The position numbers were made by a program, and so were the translations under genes. Below are positions 10,231-18,930 of a stretch of DNA of 26,956 bases, one piece after another. Source of the DNA: Chlorokybus atmophyticus (taxonomy: Eukaryota; Streptophyta; Chlorokybophyceae; Chlorokybales; Chlorokybaceae); the NCBI GenBank assembly GCA_009103225.1, contig RHPI01000797.1:350674-377629 (forward strand). The letters run 5' to 3'. The notes beneath the pieces are model-generated. The model worked only from the letters and a program-made list of their open reading frames with translations. It did no database searches and was not told the origin of the DNA. Every line of letters begins with the position of its first letter. The first letter of the stretch is position 1.

Positions 10231-13032
10231 GAGTGCGTGCGCATGCATACATGAATTCTCTCATCCTGGTGCTGGTCACTACATATGTCAAATACAAACT
10301 CGCCGACAGGTCTCTCTGGTTGCTTCCGATACCCTCACGCACTCCTTCACGTACACGCCTCCCCCGGTGTCCTCCATCACCTTGACCCCGCAAGACCCGT
10401 ACGCCCGCTTCTTCTCCATCGGCCCCGCCAAGGCAAGCACGGGCACAACATGAGACGCCAACGTGTTGCTTGTATGTACGTGTGGGTGGAGCTCATGCTG
10501 AGTTGGGATGATCTCCCCTTCAGGAGGTTGACAATGCGGTGGAGTCGGTGTTGAGGCAGAACGGTGTGGACGCGGACGTGGGCAAGATGACCGACGAGAC
10601 CCACGAGCACGTGACGGCTCTGCTCAGGCGGCGCAAGGAGGAGTGGCCTGAACACGCTGTCATTAGCGCCGAGGTGCATGCGTATGCGTATCAAGCTGCA
10701 GTATATTGTTGATTGATTGACACTAAGATACACACGCACACGCACACGCAAATGCATGCACGTACAGACGTACAGTCACATGCGCATGTGTGCGCGCGCG
10801 CATGGGAGTGTGCTTGCAAGCATAAACGCACACGCACTCATGGCCCTGACATAAACGGATGAAACAATGTATGTGCTGGACACGCGGTTCTCTGCCAACC
10901 TGCTGATTGACAATGTTGTGTGCTACGACAGGAGGTGGATGAGTACATGGAGCGTGCTTTGGCCACGTACGGCATCCCCACCGACGCGACCACCATCCCT
11001 CACTCTCTCTACGCCAAGTCCATGCAGGAGCTCATCAGGCAAGACTCTACCCTCATCAGGCGTCGTGTTAGGTTGTGTTATGATGCGTGTGGGGTGACGT
11101 AGTGGTTGTGTGCAGGAACCGCGTGGGGAGGCTGAGGAGTGCGGGGCTCAACGTGGCCGAGTTGCCCGCGGGGATGGGCGCGTGGGAGGCGGGGGATAGC
11201 GGTGGAAGCGAGGCCGGGTCGGAGGGCGAGGTGTGTGCGTGTGTGCGTGTGTGCGTGCGCATGCGCGGGTGCGTGTGTGGGTGCACATGCATACGCGCGT
11301 GCATGCAAATGAGTGTACACGTGTGCGTAATGTACGTGTGCGCAAGCAAGCGTGCTTTGTGGGTGTGGGCATACGCACATCCACATGGTGTACAGTACGG
11401 CTATATAATTGCTATGTACTTGAAACAGTAACTTTTTGTAGGTGAGTCCACAGGCTTCTGAAGTGGGCAGCCGGAAGGCCGACAGCATCGACATCAACGC
11501 TTCAAACCAACTCTCACCGGCATCAAACACACAAGATAGCATTGATATCGATGCTGCCAACAACAGCGCCAAGAATATCACTTCCACCGCATCTCGAACT
11601 AAGCGGGATGAGCTGTATGTCGACGACGGCATCAGCGACATCGATGCCAGTGACGACGAATTCAACTATGAGGCTTCGGGGAGTCAAATAAATGCGAACC
11701 CAGTTACCGCAACTGCGGTCAGAGAGGATGGGACTCTTTCTGTGCGCTTTGAAGAAAACGCTATCAACAACATCAGTAACAACAGCAGTACCAATACTAG
11801 TATGAGGAGAGTGAGTCTACCTGAAAGTGACGGCGCGTTGGTTCTGCGCGGCCGGCCGAGCAACAGCCTGGTTAGAGCCGCGAGCTTCAACCGGACCGGG
11901 ACGAGTCTGTTGGCACCTAATGCTAACAACTCGGGGAGAGAAACGACAGGCTTCGCCTCACTCGCCACGACATTCAGGTGTGATGCAGCTGTTGTTGAGG
12001 TGTAGGTGAGTGGTGTCTTGTTGCACATGGCTGACTGTGGTTATTGGGTGTCGACAGTTCTGCGAAGGATGAGTTTGGAGTGAGCGGTGATGAGAGTGAG
12101 GGCGAGGGCGAGGACGAGGAGGAGTTCCTGGAGAACAATAACAGCAACAGCAACAGTAACCACCACAATAGCGATGAGAAGGGCAAGAAACCCGTTGGGC
12201 GCACACCTAAAGCTGGCGAGGTCGACACAACGATGGTAAGTGTCGGTCCCAACAAGAAGTACACATCTCTTGCAGCAGGTGTTGTTGTTGTCATCGCAGT
12301 TTGTGTAATGCGTGCATCTGTCTATGTCTCTGCAGGGAAGTGTTAGCCTGAGAGAAAGAGCCGCAGCCGCCTCCGAGCATAGTGACATGCGTAGCAATGT
12401 TGCTAAAGTTCATGATGACAACGATGATGATGAGGATGTCCTTTCTGAAGGCGACTGGGGCTTCAGGTGAGCCACATGCATGTGGTTGTAAAAGACCACA
12501 TAACATGCCACTTGGCACTCACACGCATACAGCAACAAGTGTCAATAAGCTTTCTCTCATGTGCAGGCCTCAGAGGGTGGAAGCCGCCTCCACAAAGCCA
12601 TCCAGACAAGAACAAGAGCAGACCATCAAGGTCAACAACAATAACAACAACAACAACAACAACAACAGCACCACCACCAACAACAACAGCAAGAGCGTTG
12701 AGAAGAAGGACAAGGAGAAGAAGGTGAAGAAGGCGTACGACGACGAGTTCGCGGAGTTCGACTTTGAAGATGAAGACTCTACTGAGGATGAGGACGAGGA
12801 CGAGCACGAGGATGAGGACAAGAATGTGCAGGTGAGGGAGCATGTGAAGGTGGATGAGGACGAGGTGAGTGATGAGGGTGAGGAGGAGGGGGTCAATGCG
12901 CAATGCGCGGCCTGTGGGGGCGTGGCGACGGTGCGTTGCGGCGCGTGCGAGAGCGCAAGCTACTGCGGGGAGGCGTGCCAGCGGCGGGACTGGGCCAGGC
13001 ACAAGCCCATGTGCGTCGCCGCGCGGAGATGA
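7589..13032 (+). CDS. Coiled-coil protein with C-terminal MYND zinc finger, 1046 aa
   Basis: Fourteen exons: 7589-7613, 7879-8070, 8279-8373, 8588-9201, 9406-9499, 9772-10053, 10310-10432, 10524-10673, 10932-11071, 11116-11230, 11442-11977, 12058-12235, 12336-12466 and 12567-13032 (TGA); every junction keeps frame. The N-terminus is Ser/Pro-rich, followed by poly-Ala (about 11) and poly-Gln (7) near residues 114-140. A long Arg/Glu/Asp coiled coil runs from about 185 to 420, including [12 protein letters not shown]-type repeats. Residues 435-610 are less repetitive and probably folded ([25 protein letters not shown]). Residues 611-1000 are Asn/Ser- and Asp/Glu-rich and probably disordered. 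The last 42 residues hold a complete MYND finger at 1005-1041: C-x2-C-x7-C-x2-C-x5-C-x3-C-x7-H-x3-C. MYND fingers bind partner peptides. I cannot name the orthologue. The 25-nt first exon is chosen because its ATG, donor (CCAA|GTAAGG) and phase fit; exons 2-14 are stronger. Confidence 0.78.
9500..9771 (+). repeat. GT/GC alternating purine-pyrimidine intron
   Basis: Most of this MYND-gene intron is alternating purine-pyrimidine sequence: GTGCGTGC and GCATGTGCATGTGC tracts, plus an uninterrupted GT run at about 9629-9649. Such sequence readily adopts Z-DNA and self-pairs as RNA. Confidence 0.8.
9886..9932 (+). repeat. Overlapping perfect palindromes inside a coding exon
   Basis: Bases 9886-9903 are an exact 18-nt palindrome. 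Bases 9896-9912 and 9916-9932 are exactly complementary 17-nt arms around a 3-nt loop. Both lie in exon 6 of the MYND gene and stay in frame. The protein shows a matching internal direct repeat, LAETELRL and LAETDLRE. Confidence 0.85.
10054..10309 (+). repeat. Intron with GT-rich 5' half and long CA microsatellite in 3' half
   Basis: The intron begins with GT/GC tracts (about 10078-10118) and passes through a CG-alternating stretch (10117-10130). It then runs in CA tracts, ending with an uninterrupted CA run of about 45 nt (10184-10228). The two halves are complementary in composition, so the intron RNA can fold back on itself and bring the splice sites together. Confidence 0.8.
10433..10523 (+). 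other. GC-AG intron (MYND gene intron 7)
   Basis: The donor reads AAG|GCAAGC and the acceptor CCCTTCAG|GAG. Both flanking exons are phase 0 and continue as [12 protein letters not shown]. No GT donor near the boundary keeps the reading frame with sensible coding sequence. Confidence 0.75.
11039..11071 (+). other. Alternative in-frame 33-nt exon extension
   Basis: Exon 9 of the MYND gene can end at 11071 (GTTAG|GTTGTG) or at a GC donor after 11038 (CATCAG|GCAAGA). The difference is exactly 11 codons and both leave phase 2, so both isoforms are translatable. The model above uses the GT site. Confidence 0.45.
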
Positions 13033-13653
13033 AGACCTTGACGAATGAATCGTATCAGCGTGTGTAGATAAGGAGAATGTGTGTGTACCATTGTAATATG
13101 TGTATTGCATAGGTGTGTGAGACATCAGGTACATTGACATGTCGTGGTCAGCTATGTTCTGATACAAAGTGTGAAAGAGTGACCGGCAAGCAAAACACGC
13201 CTTACGTCATCATCAGACGGCCATGTGCAGGTGTCACCGCCCAGGGCATCCAACCAATGCCCTCCCTCGCCATCTGCTTTTCTACTACAACAACACTCGC
13301 ACATATGTGTCCATCCAGTATGTTCACGCCGCCTCGCTCCCTTTTTTTGTCCAGCATGCATATCAACAGGCATACCAAGCGTGACGACACGCAGTTGCAC
13401 ACACATTGGGGGCACATGATCATCATCACTGCTGCACCACACTTGCCCTGCTGTGCCCTGTGCCACACCAAGTTCAAGGCCGCTTGATTCTCCCCACACA
13501 CAGGCCGCTTTAGACAACAATCGGAATGGTTGCTAACATGCAACCATACTGAAGTCCTCAAGTGCTTGAGTCACAAGTACAAAAGCGCTCTGCCTCCTCA
13601 TCCTTCACCTGCTCATAATGGTCCCTTGTGAGAGTGGGGCCGCCTGCTCATGG

Positions 13654-13688
<35 letters not shown>

Positions 13689-13746
13689 AAGGCAGGACGC
13701 CACTAGTGAGGTAGCGGCATGCATGCACGCGCACAGTGCGGCCGAC
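13033..13746. other. Spacer between MYND and PqqB-like genes, with (CCG)n run
   Basis: This 714-nt stretch joins two same-direction genes. It contains TGTAA at 13092 and a CCG run at 13660-13688. The ATG at 13618 is in frame with the PqqB-like gene and would add 43 Pro/His-rich residues; the downstream start is preferred on length. No other gene was seen. Confidence 0.5.
13092..13096 (+). terminator. Putative poly(A) signal TGTAA
   Basis: The motif occurs 60 bases past the MYND-gene stop codon, within a short GT/AT-rich 3' region. The call rests on position only. Confidence 0.4.
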
Positions 13747-15301
13747 ATGGCTGACGGCGGCGGCGGCGGCAGCAGCGGCGGCGGGGGAAGCGTCATCGCT
13801 GTGCTCCTTGGTGTGGCTCAGGCAAGCATTACCTGTGTTTAACGACTCAGGGACAGAGTGGCTCAACTTGAGCCACTCTGTCGCCTTGTTTCTTGCGCCG
13901 GCTTGCGTGCAATGCATACATGGGTGGGTGTGTTTGCCGGCGTGTTGTTTCGGACACAACAACGCTGAACAGCACTGCAGCGTCCAGATGCATCGATCAT
14001 GTGCTTATGCGCACAACACACACCCTGACAGGACAACATCATCATACGCATGCATGCATGAGTACACCAACATGTCACAGCTGCATTTTAGACTACCTTT
14101 GTTGGTATACCACTGGATTGTGTCACATGACCACATCACAGGACGGAGGCAGGCCGCAGCCGGGCTGCTTCAAGCCCTGCTGCATGGCCGCTTACACAAA
14201 CCCAAGTCTGGTAAGCTCAGTTCCTACTCATGGATATTGTTATTGTTGCTGTTGTTGTCGTCATCGTTGTCCTCCATGACACCAACGCAGTCGTAGGTGC
14301 GACACCCGCCCTCACTGGGCGTAATCGACACCGATGGCGGGCTTCACATCATCGATGTGACCCGCGCACTCGCACACCAACTTCACACCCTGATGCAGGT
14401 GAGGTTATAGAAACAACACAACATTAAGAGTACCAAATTACAGACACCATTTGACAGTAGGTTGCGGGGAGTCCGTTTGATGTCGGGAGGTTGAAGAGCG
14501 TGTGGTTGACGCACGCGCACGTGGGCCACGTCGACGGCGTGGGCCTCCTCGGCAAGGAGGCGATGGATGCGAGAGCTCTGTCTGTGCACTGCAGTGATAG
14601 CGTGGCCGAGTTGTTTCGTGCCACGCCGGCGTGGAACCAACTCTTACTCGACGAGCGGGTGCGTCTAGCACCAGTACCCACACAAGCAGGGGTGGATGAT
14701 GCCCTCATTACTGGCGTGAAGGTGCCGCACCGAGCGGAGCTGTCCGACACGCACGCGTATGTTGTGTCCGGCGTGAAGAAACAGTTGCTCTACCTCCCGG
14801 ATCACGACAGCTGGCGGGAAACGCTGTCGGCTGCGGGGTGTGATGAGGGTGACGTACGCGGGTGGCTGAAGAAGCTCGGGGTGGATGTTGCTGTTATTGA
14901 TGGCACCTTCTTTGACGTGAAGGAACTCCCATCTGGGCGCCAATCTACGGTACTGCACGCCATGCATCTGCGTGTTGTGTTGCTCAACACATTGTCTTGC
15001 ACACAGGATTTCATGTGCACGTGTGTTTACCTGCAGGTGCCCCATCCTCCTGTGTGCGAGACCTTGAAACTGCTTGGCACCCGCCAGCAAGGTGAGGCTT
15101 GCAAAACCACGCACACACCTTTGCATGGCAGCACTCCTCCATATATAGCTGGTGTCACACGTGTAAGCAGGTGACTCGCGTGTCGTGTTTACGCACTTCA
15201 ACCACACCAACCCACTGCTGGGAGGCCACATTGAGGCCAGACGCTGTGTGGAGGAGGCGGGGTGGGAGATTGGCGAAGAAGGAATGACGTTTGTCTTGTG
15301 A
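13747..15301 (+). CDS. PqqB-like metallo-beta-lactamase-fold hydrolase, 306 aa
   Basis: Six exons: 13747-13821, 14142-14210, 14297-14398, 14461-14949, 15037-15091 and 15171-15301 (TGA), all in phase; the first intron has a GC donor. The 306-aa length is close to that of bacterial PqqB (about 304), which argues for the ATG at 13747 (GACATGG) rather than the in-frame ATG at 13618. After a Gly/Ser leader comes the PqqB-type opening VLLGVAQDGGRPQPGC (residues 19-34) with C34, C38 and C39 as possible metal ligands. The signature THAHVGHVDG gives H100, H102 and H105; the usual Asp before the third His is Gly. The C-terminus has FTHFNHTNPLL and a GWEIGEEGM ending, as in PqqB. Bacterial PqqB acts in pyrroloquinoline quinone synthesis; green algae are not known to make PQQ, so the substrate is open. 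No other pqq-like gene is nearby. Confidence 0.85.
13822..14141 (+). other. GC-AG intron (PqqB-like gene intron 1)
   Basis: The donor reads CTCAG|GCAAGC and the acceptor CATCACAG|GAC. The join restores the conserved LLGVAQ|DGGRPQPGC, which fixes the boundary independently of splice rules. Confidence 0.85.
13852..13882. repeat. 31-nt near-perfect palindrome in PqqB-like intron 1
   Basis: Arms 13852-13866 and 13868-13882 (15 bp) are exactly complementary around a single C. The structure begins 30 bases after the GC donor, so it would form right behind the 5' splice site in the RNA. Confidence 0.9.
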
Positions 15302-15623
15302 TGCGTGACTGTAATGACTTCGTAGTGTACAAAAGATGCAAGAGGCAATTCATACATTCAAACCTACATGCATACGCAGTGTGTACAGTTGGATAAAAAA
15401 CAAGCAATGTAAGCAGCAAATGCAAACATGTGCGCACTCATGCACACAACCATATGCAACTTGAGCATCTGCCAGAATCAACATGCTGAAACAGCAGCAG
15501 TGTACAACAGGGCAATAGCAGTACAGCCAAACCAATGGGGTCTATGCTACAGTACAGGACGCAGATCGGAAAGAAGGAATAATCGACAACATTGTGTACA
15601 CATACTCGCAGACTCCCCTCTCA
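15302..15623. other. Convergent spacer, PqqB-like / GDI
   Basis: Both 3' UTRs must fit in 322 nt. It contains TGTAA at 15310-15314 and 15408-15412 for the plus-strand gene. No equivalent signal was seen for GDI on the minus strand. No gene lies here. Confidence 0.5.
15310..15314 (+). terminator. Putative poly(A) signal TGTAA
   Basis: The motif lies nine bases after the PqqB-like stop codon; a second copy at 15408-15412 is an alternative. Evidence is positional only. Confidence 0.35.
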
Positions 15624-18425
15624 TCACTCTTGTTGGCCCACGGCGGAGGGGTCCTTCTCCTGGAGGTTGAGCTCCTTGCCTGTGATGCGTGCGTAGAGCT
15701 CGAGGACGTCCTGGACAGTGGTCTCAAAGTGGGAGGTGGCATCGTATGACTTGGAGATGTAGCAGCGGTCTGCGCGCTCGTCGTGATCGGGGACCACATA
15801 GTCATACACGTCAAAGAACTGCTCGTCCACGGGGCCGAGAAGGGCCAGGCCCGGGGCGAGCTCGGCCTCAGGGCGGTCCGTCTCGGCGTCCGTCGACACG
15901 AGCGCGATGAACTTGCCCTTCGGGGCCACATTGTGGCTGTACGAGCAGCAGAACACGTACATGTCGTTGCGGCGGTTGAGCTGCTTTTGAGGAAGGATGA
16001 TCTGAACCGCGTGCGCGTCGTTCGTGTTGGGGATGGGATGGCTCATGATGCATATCGCGCGCACAACCCGTCCCACCTTCTTCGTTTTGCCTACAAGTCA
16101 AGACGTCTTCAGCTCCACATTATGCATCTCTACTTGACAGGCTCAACCACCAGTCCTGGCTAACAACTGGCTAGGAAAAATTGGTGCTGCTGTACATGCG
16201 GGCCCGCATGTACACAACCACGAACTCACGCACTTCTAGGCAACTCATCGATAGTAGCCAATTGGTAGCGTACATTGACTCCAAACACACCTGGAAAGTA
16301 GCTGGGATCCCCAACAACAAACTTGCACTTGGCCACTTCACCCTCCGACTTGACACCAATGGCCGCACCACTCTCGTCATAAACAACCTCAGCGTCTGGT
16401 TTCGACAACATGTAAACTCCTCCATACACAGCACTCAACCGAGCAAAAGCCTGTATAACACCATGATCGTTACCATACATGACCATGCGTGCAACCACAC
16501 AAGCCAATGCACAAACGGCGACAAAACCACAAGACCATTGCAAGTCATCATCACTGATTGCATGCAGACACTCACCTGTGGCAGTTCGCCGAGTCCGTAC
16601 AATGGGTAGATGTACGGCGAGCCGGCGCCAAAGCGTTCCAGGGACTCTGCATACAACTTGATCCTGAGGACGGTGGCCATTGCGGGCTGATTGAGGTACG
16701 AGTCCTCGCGATGCAGTGCCAGTGCGTGCCCAATGAAGTCGATAGTGTCCTCGACAAGGCCGAACTTGTCAAAGACAGCCTTCATGGTCATCGCCGTCAG
16801 ATCCATCCCTTGATGTGTCTTGGGATTGCTCTCATCGTAATCCTGCGCAGCTGGAGCTTGAGATGTGGCTCTGCAGTTTTAGATGACATGGCAACATGCA
16901 GACAGAGCACAGGACTGTTTTGCTGCGTATTGCTAACTTGTTGCAATAGCTCTGACAAATACATTGTTAATGTGGTCAGGAAGGGTTTTGAGCACTAAAG
17001 GAGATGTGACAATCACAGCTTGTAACCTAACTAGACACATAGACTCTTCTCCTAAAACAATATAACCTCATGACCGCGTCAGCTGTAATGCCAATACCAA
17101 CGCAACAAATGTAAGCATTGCAAACGGCACACACCTGAACAAAGGAAAAGAACTTGTATGCACGTCGCTTTTCAAATAGACCCATCAAGGCTGACAATGT
17201 GGCTTCCTTGGGAGTCACAGGAACTTTGTGAATCTGCAAACAAGAGAGCTTTTGAGCTTGGACGAAGAAAAGAAGAGACTTGTGCTTTGTAATTTGAATC
17301 ACAAGGCACCCTGAATGCCTGCAATATGCCAAGTAGGTCACCTTGTTTTGCTTCAGCACAAAGCTGCCATCCCCGGCCTTGAACTCCAGGTACTTTGTGA
17401 CGTCTGTGTGGAGGAGAACCCTCACCAACTGCCCGTTCGCCATGATGAACTGCTCGAGTGCACAAGTCAGGATTATGGGTAATGCTGAAGGAACCTTGCA
17501 GACACCATTGGCCACTGCTGCACGCATGTTTACCTTGGGGATGAGATCAATGTTGTAATCACGTGAAGGGCCCAAATTCTCTGGAACCTTCTGACCGGGT
17601 CGGAACCGCTCCCATAGCTGAGCATCAACAAATGGAAGTTAGCAGGGGCATGTATGAACACTGTGCATGCAATTGCATTAAACTGACCTGGGTTAAACTG
17701 AGGGACGCGGACGCACCACCATAGTAGTTGTTGCGATCCATGTGCAGAACCTGTGAACGTACGCGAGAAGGGGTTTGTACGTGTCATAACTAAAGATATA
17801 CCTCATCAAGCAAGCATGACTCACCTATGACCAATTGTACATCATGACTGCTTAGATAAACCTAATGTAACCCATCCATTTGAGCATGACAATGGAAACG
17901 TGATATGCACAAATAATTTTCCTGCAAAATCGTGTTGAGAAATTGCAACAAAGATGCAAATGCAGTGCATACGACTGAATAAAACAGTGTACGCAGCCAG
18001 GGAGCAGCTGGTTGAGCTCAGCAGCTGCATGCTCACAGTCGACTGCAGCTTGCCCTCAACAAACAGCGACAATGCACAGTAACTATTCCTAAGCGCTTCA
18101 TCCAGTGCTGCTCAGCAAACAGACATGTGGAAAGCTTAATTATTGCGCTAACACTGACACTGAGCGTGTGGTGTAAAGGCTGATCAATATGTGCTGGTCA
18201 CATTCAAGCAAGCTCGTGACAAACAGGGACACAGCGACAAGTACATATATAGCTTGCAAACTCAGACCAGTCATTAAACACTGTATAATGGATCTGGTTG
18301 GACAAACAACAAACATCCGAGCAAGCAGTAGCACTGACCTTCTTGCCATCAACAGACAGCAGCCCGCTCAGGATGCACTCCTTGAGCCCTGTGCCCAGCA
18401 CGATGGCATCGTAGGTCTCATCCAT
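15624..18425 (-). CDS. GDI: Rab GDP-dissociation inhibitor (RabGDI), 444 aa
   Basis: RabGDI extracts prenylated GDP-bound Rab GTPases from membranes and keeps them soluble, recycling them through the secretory pathway. Eight exons: 18425-18339, 17750-17688, 17617-17534, 17449-17342, 17233-17135, 16842-16576, 16450-16291 and 16090-15624 (TGA), in phase throughout. The total of 444 residues equals the usual family length. Recognisable blocks in order are [16 protein letters not shown] (dinucleotide-type fold, residues 6-21), [32 protein letters not shown] (Rab-binding platform), [61 protein letters not shown] and [15 protein letters not shown]. The match to land-plant GDI runs end to end, including GKIHKVP-like and LLGPVDE segments. 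It is a GDI rather than a Rab escort protein, since it lacks the long REP insertions. Introns are ordinary GT-AG and free of CA repeats. It is head to head with IQCH. Confidence 0.97.
16191..16214. repeat. 24-nt perfect palindrome in GDI intron 7
   Basis: Bases 16191-16214 equal their own reverse complement with no spacer; the centre is GCGGGCCCGC. It lies in the intron between GDI exons 7 and 8, about 77 nt into the intron from the 5' splice site. Confidence 0.9.
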
Positions 18426-18548
18426 GGCGGATCCAACGCTGGCACAACCACCACACCCCTCCCCTCACTCTCCACCTCCCTCTCCTCCTCTCGCGCCGCC
18501 GCCGCCGCCGTCCACACCACCACACCAACGTCCTAACTACTTGCCACC

Positions 18549-18573
18549 AAACCCTAATTCTGATCTAGGGTTT
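18549..18573. promoter_or_regulatory. Inverted telo-box pair
   Basis: AAACCCTA (18549-18556) and TAGGGTTT (18566-18573) form exact 8-bp arms around a 9-nt spacer, 124 nt upstream of the GDI start codon. Telo-boxes in plants bind Pur-alpha- and TRB-like factors and favour expression in growing cells; that role here is inferred. Confidence 0.65.
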
Positions 18574-18678
18574 CCTCCACGTCAGCACACAAACGTGCCT
18601 GTATGCGGCCGACAGGCGCACAAACATAAGCAGCGGCATACTGAAGGCGCCGAGTGGTCGTCACGTGACTGGGGAACG

Positions 18679-18753
18679 CGGTTAACCGGCGGTTAGAGCC
18701 GATTGGGCGTGCGAGTCACGGTTCGAACCGCAGACCGCGGTTAGGGCTAACCG
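18679..18753. promoter_or_regulatory. CGGTTA/TAACCG cluster (MYB-like sites)
   Basis: Five matches lie within 75 nt: 18679-18684, 18683-18688, 18690-18695, 18738-18743 and 18748-18753. TAACCG fits the animal and plant MYB core YAACNG. The same hexamer occurs three times upstream of the MYND gene. Binding is inferred only. Confidence 0.45.
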
Positions 18754-18775
18754 GTGTTCCAGGCCAAAGCGCTCC

Positions 18776-18795
18776 AGGCCAGGCCAGGCCAGGCC
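18776..18795. repeat. AGGCC tandem repeat, four copies
   Basis: Four head-to-tail AGGCC units lie between the CGGTTA cluster and the IQCH start, with a related CCAGGCCAAAG just upstream. Function is unknown. Confidence 0.8.
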
Positions 18796-18930
18796 AACTG
18801 AACGCCGTACCGGCGATCGAGCAGGCGGATTGGGAGATTGGATTGGTTTGTGGGCGAGGTGGGAGAGGATGATGGGCGTAGATGCGCAGGTGCAACGGAC
18901 GTGAGTGAGCCTGCGGCCTGGCCTAAAAGT

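Larger units (their letters stand above)
18426..18930. promoter_or_regulatory. Divergent promoter GDI / IQCH
   Basis: This 505-nt spacer between outward-facing start codons is rich in short symmetric motifs: a telo-box inverted pair (18549-18573), a cluster of CGGTTA/TAACCG (18679-18753), a CGGTTCGAACCG palindrome (18718-18729) and an AGGCC tandem repeat (18776-18795). A CACGTG E-box/G-box core lies at 18662-18667. No TATA box was seen. Confidence 0.55.

Noticed and set aside
8828-10393. Long open frames on the minus strand opposite MYND-gene exons and introns (up to 297 codons)
   Set aside because: They are shadows of the Arg/Glu-rich coding repeats and CA/GT microsatellites. Their peptides are simple Thr-His, Cys-Val or Leu-Pro repeats.
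10435-10757. Frame continuing past the GC donor at 10433 as coding sequence
   Set aside because: It reaches a stop within a few codons, while the GC-AG splice joins two phase-0 exons cleanly.
18700-18745. Possible tRNA T-arm (GGTTCGAACC) in the GDI/IQCH promoter
   Set aside because: The stem bases outside the loop do not pair and no acceptor or anticodon arm can be built. It is a CGGTTCGAACCG palindrome.
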